DNA of 64,000 nucleotides from NCBI GenBank assembly GCA_026874595.1, contig CM049317.1:54966118-55030117 (forward strand), in the 5' to 3' direction. Both the position numbers and the translations under genes were made by a program. This DNA comes from Sipunculus nudus. Lineage: Eukaryota; Annelida; Sipuncula; Golfingiida; Sipunculidae. The notes beneath the pieces are model-generated. The model worked only from the letters and a program-made list of their open reading frames with translations, was not told the DNA's origin and ran no database searches. Shown piece by piece: positions 22,905-34,173 of the stretch (positions within the stretch are counted from its first letter, which is position 1; every line of letters starts with the position of its first letter).

Positions 22905-23368
22905 AAGTATACGCCTCATAATGTGTGTTATTTACCACATATTTACGGACGCCGCACGCCAGATAAGGTGTGTTATTTACCAGATATATACGGACGCCGC
23001 ACGCCAGATAAGGTTTGTTATTTACCAGATATATACGGACGCCGCACCCCAGATAAGGTGTGCTATTTACCACATATATACGGACGCAGCAGGCTAGACT
23101 AGATATGTTATTTACCACATATTTGCGGACGCCGCACGCCAGATAAGGTGTGTTATTTACCTCATATATATGGACGCCGCACGCCAGATAAGGTGTGTTA
23201 TTTTCCACATTTATATACGAACGCCGCACGCCAGCTGTGTTTTTCCCATATATATAAGGACACAGCACGCCAGATAAGGTGTTAATTACCACATATATAC
23301 GGACGCCGCCCCCCAGATAAGGTGTGTTATTTACCACATATATACGGACGCCGCACGCCAGATATGTT
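22905..23368 (+). repeat. 45-bp minisatellite, about 10 units
   Basis: The unit reads GTGTGTTATTTACCACATAT, then ATACGGACGCCGCACGCC and AGATAAG. Its period of 45 is a multiple of three, so both strands stay open over several units and give periodic pseudo-peptides of 70 and 145 residues. I treat these as non-coding. Confidence 0.9.
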
Positions 23369-23564
23369 TCTGAATGCCTGTGTTCATATGTTTCTTGTCC
23401 TTTGGCGGTGATTCACATGTCTTTATTTCTCTTTCGCTCCATTTTCTAACTTCAACCATTATACCCCTGTACTCCATTTGCAATTTTAGATTGACAAATA
23501 AAAAAATGGCTGTGAGTTTACACCTGAACGACCCAAAAATATATTGTGGTTGCTTATTTGTTCT

Positions 23565-23710
23565 CGAGGGTTTCAAATTCGCGATATTGGCGAAGGCAAA
23601 GTTATCGGAAAAATAAAAACTTGTGAGTAAGACGCCACATCTGCACAAGTGAAAAGTAATTTATTCGATAACCTCAATCGCACCTCATGTATATGGTGCC
23701 GGTATATCGT
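23565..23710 (+). mobile_element. MITE family M2 fragment (CGCGAA-rich)
   Basis: TCGAGGGTTTCAAATTCGCG at 23562-23581 equals the inverted right end of the element at 61443-61775. The following GTAAGACGCCACATSTGCAC, TTATTC(G/T)ATAACCTCAAT and GTGCC blocks recur at 48160-48300. A neighbouring stretch (23855-23940) is also rich in CGCGAA motifs (AAACCGCGAAAATTA, AATCGCGAATATTAAACC). Confidence 0.65.
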
Positions 23711-23940
23711 CAATATTAGCATACATGTTTTGTTACCATAATTCAAAGATTGATATACATTTCCTTAGGACATCGTTAAAAATATAAAGAGTTTGTGTAC
23801 ATATTAGTTAATTGATATAATAATGGTTTCGTATATTGTGTTGTAAGTTACTGTATGGTAAACCGCGAAAATTATTTCTGGCGAAACACCGAAGAAGTGC
23901 AAATCGCGAATATTAAACCTCGCAAATATATTCCACGTAA

Positions 23941-24423
23941 AATACAGTGTCTGACATAGAGCATTAGTGGGAAGTTCAACTGGTTCTCGGATTGATTTGT
24001 CGCCGATCGAAGGTGTATAGACCAACGTTTCATGAGAAGGAAGTGCAAACAAACGATCAAGGCGTAGGTGGTGACACACTCGTGCGAAAATTCATGTGGC
24101 CGTCATTATTGAGATACCTTTTGTTTCCCTGGAAGAAACCCCGGTAATGATTCAGCCTGAAGGTACACAGGAATCCAATAAATATGTCAATTGGTATTTT
24201 TTCATCATAGATTAATTTTGAAATGCGTATGGTTCTTGTTCGGCAAAATACCTCCCGGCAATCAATACTAGCGCGGCCACTGGTGTGTGACAATCGCTGA
24301 GTTGATACCTACCTACCAGCATTTCATGACTTGTCATAGGTTGTGCAGTGACGGATATGGAATCTTAGAAACAGGGTGCTTTGCATCCTTTAACAGGTAA
24401 AAAAAAGTGTGCGGTTATTTTAA
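23941..24423. other. Unassigned non-coding stretch
   Basis: It follows the CGCGAA-rich fragment and precedes the SINE. No repeat partner or exon was recognised. Confidence 0.35.
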
Positions 24424-24426
24424 AGG

Positions 24427-24668
24427 TTTGTGGTCCAGGGGTATAGCACAGGACTCAAAGTCAAAGCCGGGAGATCGTGTAATCAAATCTCAGCCGAGGA
24501 GCGGTGAGATTTTCACGATCGGCCCCAAACCCAAGGCGAGCGTTCTGCAGGCTTAATAGGAAGCCGTGTATCACTCACATACGAGTGCGCCTTTGAGGGG
24601 TTCCTCGCTATTATTACCCAGCGATGGGAATGATTACACACCAAGGACCCGCAGACACCCACAGATAC
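24427..24668 (+). mobile_element. tRNA-derived SINE (family S1)
   Basis: The A-box TGGTCCAGGGG fits the pol III consensus TRGYNNARNNG. About 40 bp later TAATCAAATCTCAGC stands where the B box is expected. The body has GGCTTAATAGGAAGCC, ACGAGTGCGCCTTTGAGG and TACCCAGCGATGGGAATGAT, shared with 10940-11060. Its 3' part is interrupted by the hAT-like element at 24669-26180. Confidence 0.7.
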
Positions 24669-26180
24669 TAGGACCCTTCGCAGGCCGAAAAATTGAACCC
24701 GCACCCGCCCCGCATCATGCTCTGTCAGCCCGCAGCCCGCCCCGCGATCAAAGAACAAAATTCAGCCCGCCCTGCCCTGCACTTGCATTCTTTCAGCCCT
24801 CACCCGTCCCGCAAAATTTTTCTTACAGCCCACAACCGCCCCGCCCCGCATTTTCAAGTTTCCGGCCCTCAGTCCAGCCCGCAAAATAATAATAAAAAAA
24901 GTTTTCGGATCCAATTATTTACATATCAAGAATATGTTACAGCACATATACTAGTATTAGCCACGCTTATTATTAATATATATATATGAAATGTTTGATG
25001 ATTCGAATGAAAAATTAATTTAAAATATTTAAGCAATCATTCAAACCATGATTCATATAATATTTTAAAAGACATGTTTGATTGCTTAAATGGATTAAAT
25101 ATATACATAATAATTTATAACACCTTAAATATGTTTTTATATTTTACAGGGGATATAAAAAAAACCTTTTGTTTTATAGTGTCTGTTTCTACTTAAAATT
25201 TATAAAAAAAAAGTAAAGAAAAAAATATATTTCTTCAAAGTATGTGTACCGAAAGTTACCCTTTGTAATAGTATTGGCTTATCACAAGCCATCTTACTAC
25301 TGAGATGTGTTGCTGGTTAAAATCTTTTCAGTCATACACAGTTAATTATCTGAAACTGAGACGATTCAGACGGTCAGGGGAAATCTAACGGATGTGGTTT
25401 CGGGTTCAGGGTGTACATTGAAATAGACATGACCAGAGCGGTGTTTCTTATAGCAGTCATCACCACATTATGCAGAGGCCAAACAGGGATTTGACCAGCC
25501 AGTGGCCAATGCCAGTTACAATGAGACAGCACATAGAGTTAAAATTAGATAAGGAGTCCACCTTAAGGCTTTTTGCAGTTCTAGGTCTATTAAGTCACTT
25601 ACGAAGCCAGCTGTAGCCACACACTGTCTGTTACAAGATCAATGGTAATCAAGTTTTTGCTTCACTCCGAGCCATATTATGTAATGTGTGATACCTGACA
25701 CAAGTACAGGGTTGTACAATCCATATACATCATCAGGCCAGGTAACTTTATACAAAGTTATGACCAGCTTCCATTGCAAGGAATTGCAATTGTTTAAATC
25801 TAGATTTCAGATTAATGATGCATCATCTATTATGTATAACAAATTGAAGTTATACCGAGAAAAGAAGCATTTGCATAGTGTTTTACCATTGTCAGTGTAA
25901 GGGTTAACAGGAGTAAATTAAAATGTATTAATATTACCTTTTCATAATCTTATTTTTACAACACCTGAAAACTTTTTATACAAAAATATCAGTGTCTTCA
26001 AATGATAGTTTTTAGTATAATTTTATATTCATGTACTATTGAAGTGCAAGATCATGAACCCGCAGCCCGCCCTGCCCCACACAGACTTTTTTTCGGCCCG
26101 CCCCGCCCCGCCTTGCACAGAATCCTAAGCGGGCCCCCAGGGCTGCATGCGGATCAAAACCCGCCCCGCGCAGGGCCCTA
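24669..26180. mobile_element. hAT-like non-autonomous element, 1.5 kb
   Basis: Terminal inverted repeats are TAGGACCCTTCGCAGG and TAGGGCCCTGCGCGGG (13 of 16 identical). The flanks ACAGATAC (24661-24668) and ATAGACAC (26181-26188) match at 6 of 8 positions, both differences being transitions, which fits an aged 8-bp hAT duplication. GC-rich subterminal zones (24690-24890 and 26055-26175) repeat CCCGCCCCGC, in the same orientation at both ends. The AT-rich middle shows no transposase. Confidence 0.65.
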
Positions 26181-26651
26181 ATAGACACCAGGCCTGTGAC
26201 ACCAGGATGCAAAATAGAGTGTTAGGAAGCGAGTGCTACGTCCCTGTCAAATGGTCCGAAACCGAAATTGGAACTCTCTACACATGCGCATGACTTATGT
26301 TAGGAATTATATTAGTTAGCATAAAATGGAGGGAGTTGCCTCAACCAAAAAAAAAAAATAAATAAATAAAAAAAAGGGTGCGCGGAGTGCCAGTAGACTG
26401 TATACGTAACTCTTGCATAATGAGGTACAGGGAAGCAAACTGCGCGAACTGATTTCGGTAATAAACGATTTTTATTCTATTTCATGGATTTTCCGGTCGA
26501 AACACAGGAATCGTTCTTCCTCTGTGCGCCCTTTAACTTCGTCCCCTTGCTATAAAGTGAGATGTCCGACAACACTAACAGTCGAGAAGTCTGGCGGCTT
26601 TCCTTGGTCTCATTTTAAGCTTATTTTAGATGTTAAGAAAACCTATATGGT

Positions 26652-26665
26652 TAATATATATATAT

Positions 26666-26723
<58 letters not shown>
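26652..26723. repeat. (AT)n microsatellite
   Basis: An AT dinucleotide run with one CAT interruption, followed by a G-rich GTGGGGGGAGGGG stretch. Confidence 0.95.
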
Positions 26724-26727
<4 letters not shown>

Positions 26728-27261
26728 GGGGGAGGGGATTCGAAATAAATGATTAAAGTATAGAGTGGACCTCAGTAGAGCACCAATGGGTCAGCCGTAC
26801 TATTGAGATACCATGTTTGATGAATATTCATGAAAAGTATTCTTTCTTCCTCAGAATATTATGGTATCTGCTCAATTTCCTTCAGAAACCATTTGCTGAC
26901 ACAAGTGGAAGAAAGCTTTCACCAGGCGCGATCAGCGGTCCATAAAATCAACATCGCGCGTATACCACTCGATGAATCAAGATCTTCATGATTCAAATCA
27001 GTTGTTTCTTCCTCATGCGCATGCGCAAAATCGCACCTCTGATTGTACAGTATTGTTGTGGTAAACAAGTAAGTATGTACAACCACAAACGGTTGAATTT
27101 AGCCAAAAGGAACTAATAGTGTGTTAATACATATATTAATGCAAACGATTTTGTACTCTTAATCCGGATCCGCGCCTCAATTTAATTAGGAGCCCATAAG
27201 CTACTTCTTATCCTTTGTTGAGGTTAGCCTATCGCCAAGGAACAATCCATTAAATTCTGGT

Positions 27262-27432
27262 GATAATTTGCATCACCATCATTTGTTTTTGCTCATAGAA
27301 ATCTACAACAATCTGATATATGGCTGTTTTTTTCCGGTTAGCAACACATAGGGATTAGGGGTGGCTTTGTTCTACAGCTCATATATGGACCCAGTTGGTG
27401 AACCATGACACTGTGTTCACAGGAACAAGAAA
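27262..27432 (+). repeat. Dispersed repeat family R4, copy 1
   Basis: This is collinear with 31375-31519. Shared blocks are GCATCACCATCATTTNTTT, ATATGGCT, GGTGGCTTTGTTCTA and a final CACAGGAACAAG. The class is unknown. Confidence 0.6.
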
Positions 27433-28198
27433 AAAATATATTAGGATTCCGGTGGAGGTATGTATGCTCCGACTGCAAATCTAGTTAGGTCTTTCTTGGT
27501 CTCCAGCACACTTCTCCTGAAAGTGTCGTGGAAATGAGTTCAATATGTTTTGCATAAGTCTAACAGATAAACGAACACAGCAATTAACAAATACATGAGG
27601 TTAAATCATCATCTACTAGGCTGCAGTATTTTATGGAAATAAACATCGTTTGGAAATGCTAGATAACAACAATGGAAAAATCCGTTGGAACAGAGGAAAG
27701 TTGCAATTATCATGAAAGAGGAAAAGTAGTAGATTAATTTATCCTACACAGTCGTCACATCAAAAGGAAATGCAAGAAGCGTGTCACAAACGTTGCTTGA
27801 ATGAAAATGAAACATGTTTCAATAAGAAAAAAAGTGCAATCTCAAACTAACCGCCACATCTACCCCTCCTGCACGCGTAAGGGGACTGGCTTACTAGAAA
27901 TCGAACAGACCTGAGTTAGCCAGAGGTAGGACACCCAACAATAACCAGTATATAATCCCTTTATAGTCTACAGTACACCGCTCTGCCTATCGATCGTCTA
28001 GGTTTCACACGGGCCTGTCAGCCCCCTCGGCCGCGTCAGGCTCCAGGCATTCTAATCGGGGCGAAAATAGAACTAGCAATCAATTATACATGGGACCGCC
28101 TCAGTCAACAGATGCTTGGTCGGTAGGAGAAAGGGCAAAGCACATTGCACACATCCTAGTAGAAGGTTAAATAGTGACACATCACTATACAGGAATAG
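27433..28198. other. Unassigned non-coding stretch
   Basis: The GC content rises around 28000-28100 (GCCCCCTCGGCCGCGTCAGG). This could be part of an LTR upstream of the primer-binding-like site at 28221, but I found no second LTR copy. Confidence 0.3.
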
Positions 28199-28220
28199 TT
28201 GCAGAGTTTGTCCTCACATA

Positions 28221-28234
28221 TTTGGCGACGAGGT
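28221..28234 (+). other. LTR-retrotransposon primer-binding-like site (tRNA-Ser)
   Basis: TTTGGCGACGAGG contains TGGCGACGAGG, which is complementary to the last 11 bases, CCA included, of typical metazoan tRNA-Ser(GCU). Such a sequence normally sits just after the 5' LTR. No matching LTR pair, gag or pol reading frame was recognised, so this may be a remnant or chance. The same bases also form a good splice donor (GACGAG|GTAAGT). Confidence 0.3.
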
Positions 28235-30077
28235 AAGTGGTGCATATTTATTTGCATACTTACGGCACTTTTAATAAATGCATATTTGGAAGTTTACGGT
28301 ATGCGGCCTACTCGCGTTCTTCTGTTAATATGGATGCTGACGCCGGGTTATCAACACTTTAAACGATCAGGAGTGGTATGTCACTGTTCTTTTGTGTTGT
28401 ATTTTGTCATAAGTAAAACATTTAATTTAAATTTGTTGACCGAACCCTTATTTCACGCTTACGGTGCAAAAATGCTTATTTCAGACTACATGTAAACAGC
28501 GGGCCATGTTTAATTATCGAAACATTGTATGAAATACTCTCATGTGTATTATAGATATAATTGTTCATTCACGTAATAGAATGCTAGTATACCATCGTAG
28601 TTCGCGTTAGTAACTTTAATATTACAAATTGGTTATTGAAATTCTATCCATCCATTTATCCACATTCTCTAGTTAAATTTAATAAGTTGAACATACATCA
28701 CCAGGTATTTTACCTACTTTACTAAATAAGGTAAATAAAAAGGTTAATATCTATTGTAATACAGGATATAGTCGGAAGAAATGTTAAAATTGCTAAAACG
28801 AAGTAGTATCAACAGAATGGATAAAGTCTTATCTTTAAGTTTGACCAGCTTTATAGTTCAGCGTAACATAGGACTTGCTCTCAGGGACCCTGTTTTGGGT
28901 TAGGAGGGCGTGTCCCCCCACCTTTTTAGGATACCTTTAAAGTACTTTTATCCTCATCACAATTCATTGGAATAAAACACATAATGTTTTACATTTAAAT
29001 GATTATTCCTGCCAATCAGTTTTTAGTTTTGTCATATTTTCTTTAATAATCATTAAATTATATGCACTTTACATTGAGAAATATAGGATATGGCATGCGT
29101 TAATTGCCTCATTGAATCATCATTAACATTAGCCTACCATATCGTGTGGAACGATGAATAAAAATGTACATGAGGAACAATATTGCATTGAACATGGCTT
29201 GGAAAGGGGGGGGGATGCTTCTGTCGGTACCCCTTCCTTTGGATTGTCCTTCCCAAATTGTCCAAGCAAACAATACCCATGCATGATACTAAGCGGTACT
29301 CTTAAGTCAAATGTCGTTTTAACTCTAAGCTCTTTACACAGCGCTTTACCTATAGGCCTACTACCTATATCGTAAGCGCTGTTTGTTTTGACCTCCTATC
29401 CTGAATCGCTACACCAGAGGGGAGCACTGTATTTTGGATGAGACCATGTGCTAGAAGACACAGTCAAGCGAGGAATACACGGAGCCAATGTTGTTCATTT
29501 CGTTTTGAGTGACAGATCATCGCCCCGGCAACCGTTTGAACAGGCCACAGGCTCAGAAAGAATGGCCCCACACGTGGTTTTCACAGGTACTTGTGTACAT
29601 AAGGATGCCCGGCTGATGAGCTGTAATTCAAATGAAATGAAACAACATAGGTTCCGTGCACACCTCGCGGGCTGGTTTCCGTTTTAATGGCAAACGAATA
29701 CATGAACGCTAACATAGTAATAATGTCATAATTGTATCGGTCGATGATGCGAGGACGTAGAGGAAGAAATTAAAATTCGACTATTTTTTACTAAGAGTAA
29801 CCAGTCAAGTGTACTTGAAGCGGACTTGAAGCGCAGCTATGGGCGGAGCCATCATGCCGGTCGAGTGTTTTTAACTGGCATTTGGTTGGCTGACAGACAA
29901 CGACCCACCACCTAGTGTCTAAATGTGTCATAAACGGTCAAACCAGGCAGCGGGAAAATCAGTAGCTTCTTTAGAAGCGCAAGATTTCCGCTGCCTTTGG
30001 GAGCGTATTTCAGCTCAACATGAACCTTTTCCAATTAGGTGGTCCTGGACGCCAGGGACTACTTGTCTTTAAGTGTC
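28235..30077. other. Unassigned non-coding stretch
   Basis: Small open frames (28199-28495, 29154-29375, 29448-29687; 73-98 codons) show no recognisable domain and no shared repeat. Confidence 0.4.
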
Positions 30078-30372
30078 AATCTTTAAAATTCAAATTTGTT
30101 GTATTTCAAGGAGACCCCTTCTGTTTACATTTCATCTGCGCATGCTTGCAAAATATTATAATTACTCCCTGAATCCTTACCACAAAACACCCATGGTTAT
30201 TTAATTTGCCTTGAAACATTTTTTATCCAAAGTATTTGAACGGACTACATTACCTCTTCACTGCATTTATACCTACGCCATTTGGACATTTCAAAGCCGC
30301 GTGAATTGTGGGTCAGATTGTGACGCCCACAAACCCTAAACAGCAGAGTCCGATTTTGCGGAAATTATTATG
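30078..30372 (+). repeat. Dispersed repeat family R3, copy 2
   Basis: It matches 17935-18262 block by block: CTTCTGTTTACATTTCA, CCTTACCACAAAACACCCA, TATTTGAACGGAC, CCTCTTCACTGCATTTATAC, CTACGCC, AAACCCTAAAC and GAGTCCGATTTTGCG. Confidence 0.7.
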
Positions 30373-30617
30373 TTGTGTTTGTATGTGTGTGTGTAACAAA
30401 CTGATAGGAGGAATCAACCGGTCATGAAAGAGACACCAAACCTGTCATATTTATGTATATCTATATATATATATATGAATATATATATGTATATCTTTAT
30501 TACCCCAGTAAGGGAAAAATATATACAATAATTTTCATTTGAATAAGAGAACCTAACATGAAGTAAGGGTACCAAATTAGAACATGAATTAGACTGTATC
30601 AGTGAACAGTAACATGC

Positions 30618-30618
<1 letters not shown>

Positions 30619-30660
<42 letters not shown>

Positions 30661-30771
30661 ATGAGAAAAAAAGAAATACAGGAAAATGTATTGTTGTAAA
30701 TTTATTCCTGTATTTAAACATACTTCAGAAACAGAAGTTTATGTCCACATGAGTATGGCTACTTCTGTGAC

Positions 30772-30821
<50 letters not shown>
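30619..30821. repeat. Two (AT)n tracts flanking a short unique segment
   Basis: AT tracts lie at 30619-30657 and 30775-30821. Between them AAATACAGGAA (30673 on) and TTCCTGTATTT form an 11-bp inverted repeat, so the segment could fold into a hairpin. Confidence 0.85.
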
Positions 30822-30824
<3 letters not shown>

Positions 30825-31374
30825 ATTACTCATCGTAACTACCATAAACGTCGTCACTAAGGTTTCACAAACACATTCGGAAAAAAAGTTACATAAGTGA
30901 GTTGTGAAATGTGTTTTTTATATCGTCTGTACTGAACCGATGCCACACAGTTTCCATATTACTGCCCGGTGGGAGAGTCACATGAAAGAACACGTCTATA
31001 ATCCGAGAATTAATGGCGATTACCGCAGCTTGTACCAGCGCCTGCCCTGGCTTGATCGACTCAAACCTTCTGCCATGTTCTGGCTCAAAGAACAACGACA
31101 GCCATCAATACACTGCTCGGTTCAATTTGGATGCACTCATTTTTATGTACCTAAACCGTTTTTTGCTAACCTCAATCGTCTCTACTTGTTACCTATTTCC
31201 TAATCCGTTTTAGTTATAGTAACTCCCGCCAAGAGGCAAGATATTATATTTTCAGTATTTTACCACCTTGGTAGCGTCAGCTTTGTCCATTTGAAACCGC
31301 ACTCCAAAAAAATTCTGAAATATTGTTGAAGGTTAGGTTTTCACTCTGAAAAAAACCCATTAAAATGTTGAAGT

Positions 31375-31519
31375 TGTTTGGATCACCATCATTTTTTTAT
31401 TATTATTCAAAGACTGTATAGCATTATGACATATGGCTTTTCAAGTATTCGAGGTGGCTTTGTTCTAAAGCTTACCTGTGAACGTCAGTGAATCGTGAAT
31501 CTGTGTACACAGGAACAAG
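31375..31519 (+). repeat. Dispersed repeat family R4, copy 2
   Basis: GGATCACCATCATTTTTTTA, ACATATGGCT, GAGGTGGCTTTGTTCTA and GTACACAGGAACAAG align in order with copy 1 at 27262-27432. Confidence 0.6.
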
Positions 31520-31974
31520 TCTGAGGTCTTTAGGTTCGAGTCCGAGTATAGCTCATTCCAGTCCAAGTCATTTCAAATTGAGTCAAAGTCCAAGTTCAAT
31601 AACAAATATGTCAATAAAAATTAAAATCTGAGATAATTGTGTATTTCTAGATAATCCATGATCATTTGTATTTAAAATTTATTGGGGAATTACATCTATT
31701 TAGAGACCTGCCTTATTTGATAAGGTAATTTAAATATATGGAAATCTATTTTCTGTTTAAAATATTCTGACAATAGTTTTAAACATCTGAGTTTTTGTGG
31801 TGTGGTATCTAATTTTATCGCCCAACTTTAGGCGACAACTTTTTTATCTACTGGACTCAAGATTTACAGGGCCTGAGTTTTTGAGTCTTGACCTCCGAGT
31901 TCAAGTCCGAGTCAAGGACAGACAATGGAGTCCAAGTCCGAAAATTGGAAAATTCTGGACTCGAGTCCTATACA
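31520..31974. mobile_element. Probable MITE with GAGTCCGAGTC-type ends
   Basis: Subterminal zones at 31520-31600 and 31860-31974 repeat GAGTCCGAG, GAGTCAAAGTCCAAG and GGACTCGAGTCC in opposite senses around an AT-rich middle. This style is common in hAT-type miniature elements. Exact ends and target duplication are not resolved. Confidence 0.45.
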
Positions 31975-34069
31975 TCATTTCACTATTCCTTCCATTTCGC
32001 CCCCTCTATGTGCTAAAACGAGCATCAAATTATTGACCAGGCTATACATGTTATATGTATATACATGCTTTTATTGCTTATCGTGATTATTGCATGATGT
32101 AGCTCTTATCAGCAGCTTTAGTACCTTAAGGACCCAGTTGTCTGGGGATGCATCCTCACGAAAACTCATATCAGCATATGTGGCATGCTGCTATCATGGA
32201 GAGTCAACTTTCGTTTGCAACCGATAACTTTGTTTCCATAAAGGTTCTCACGGAACTTTCCAGCTCGCCTTGAACAATTCATTCTTCGACTCTGCCATGT
32301 GATCTATATTCTCTCGTCTTTTCTGTGTTACAGAGTATATGACGTTCGGCATTTATGCATTATATAGTGTATATGATGGTAGACCATAACGTATTTAAAG
32401 TTATTGTCGACTCCGATTACCGGGAATGTTCAAAGTTTAAGGCATATCCGTGTCAAACTGAGTAAAATAGTATCAGCACATTATACTACAGTTAAGTAAC
32501 TTTATATTTTCTACATTAATGCATACTTAGGCTGTTATGTTCAGACGGTCTTGTCAGATTTTGAATATTTTTTTTTCATGATATTGATAATTCCTTTTGA
32601 ATATGGCTTAAAGCTACTTCTTTTATATAGAGTGATTGATACTGGATAATCCTCGTTTATGAGATATGCTTACAAAGTTGTCCACCTGATCTTTCGAATA
32701 TCATGTCAACCCAGCAGGGGTTATATTGGAGGTTGGGTGGGTGGGAGGTTATTTTTGCTACTAAACGAGGCCCATGTTCGGACATGTTTAATCTTTCACC
32801 AGTCTAAAAGGTTTACCTATCTTTCAGGGAAGGTACCTACATTTTCCACTCCATATTCTCGAAGCATACTTTCATATTTGCCAAATGGCTTGATTTTTCT
32901 TAAGAAACATTAAAAACTCAAGCAAAATAGCAATATCTCCAAATTATGTATTATACGGATAGCTGAGACCATTAAACAAGGCACATTTACCATTCTTATT
33001 TTTTTAACAAAGTGTTGGAAAACCAGTATCGTCATCTCACTGAATATATATTGCAGTATAGAGGCGTGTGGTACATTTTAATTTACCATTTGTATATATA
33101 TTTCATTGATTTCCGAGTGACCGTTGTTTCCCCGTTGATACAACAAACTCCGGCCCCGGCATCACGCCCATAGTTCGTGGCCACAATATGTAAGATACAG
33201 AAATAAACCGTTCAGTCAAGCAAGGGATATATTCTCGACATCGATCATATGAACTTTCTTTTAAACTTCCGGTTTGACCCGTGCAATGCAACATCCAAAG
33301 GCATTATGGGATCTGTTCCTGTATTGATGTACGGGATCTGAGGACCGAGTGTTAATAACAACAGAATTGTTCCGGTACATATACTGAGTTAAGATCTCAA
33401 AACCGCCCCAGGAGTTTGCGTAAACAATGTCAACTTTTTTCTCCTTTATTATTCATAAACTCTTGCTATGGCTTCAGTTGACATGTACATATTCCGTAGG
33501 ATAAAAATATTCTATGACAAAAGGTATTAGAAAACATTTTGGTTTCCCAAAACTGGATGATTTTTGTTTGAGATTAAAATATATGTACACTTAATTAGAT
33601 GAAAATGCATATCAACCGAATAATAGAAAATCATTTTATTTTAACTGTTTAGATTTTAGGGTATTTTATATGAGGCAGAGCATCAGGCAGACATCATTGC
33701 TGATATACTTAAGGTATGGCAAATTAGGTTACAGTAAAAGAGGGCTCACATGATAAATTTTATTTGATTTTTTATGATTTTTTAGCCGGTACCGAATGTC
33801 GAGATTTTGTTTTAAATCGGTGTGTTTATACAAAAAGGTCCACATAAGTGCATGAAACATGCAGAATACAAGCTTTATATGTTATGTTATTATAAAATTC
33901 ATGGTCTATATTTGCATCGTATGTCCTTCTAGAAGTTGTGGTGAATTTATTTGAAAATAATCTCTTCTTTTCGAGGGAAAATACTTAAAGTTTTAATGTC
34001 ATCTTAATATTTTAAGTGTCTTTAGCTCCGCTAATATCTGTTCTTTAATACCATGCATCTACAACATCA

Positions 34070-34079
<10 letters not shown>
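31975..34079. other. Unassigned non-coding stretch
   Basis: Two kilobases without recognised repeat partner, exon or RNA gene. Small open frames (32659-32913, 33103-33294) have no domain signature. Confidence 0.4.
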
Positions 34080-34105
<26 letters not shown>

Positions 34106-34129
34106 GTTATAATAATAAATAATAATGAT

Positions 34130-34171
<42 letters not shown>
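34080..34171. repeat. (AAT)n microsatellite
   Basis: A TAA/AAT trinucleotide run of about 90 bp with a few interruptions (GTTAT, ATGATATT). Confidence 0.95.

Positions 34172-34173
<2 letters not shown>

Noticed and set aside
22900-23337. 145-codon minus-strand and 70-codon plus-strand open frames
   Set aside because: Both follow the 45-bp tandem repeat whose period is a multiple of three; the peptides are strictly periodic and both strands are open at once.
24566-24989. Pro-rich open frames of 98-107 codons
   Set aside because: Span the SINE/hAT junction and translate the CCCGCCCCGC subterminal repeats.
30889-31203. Overlapping open frames on both strands (68 and 99 codons)
   Set aside because: More GC-rich than the surroundings and possibly a transposon fragment, but I could not match either peptide to a family or find a repeat partner in the window.
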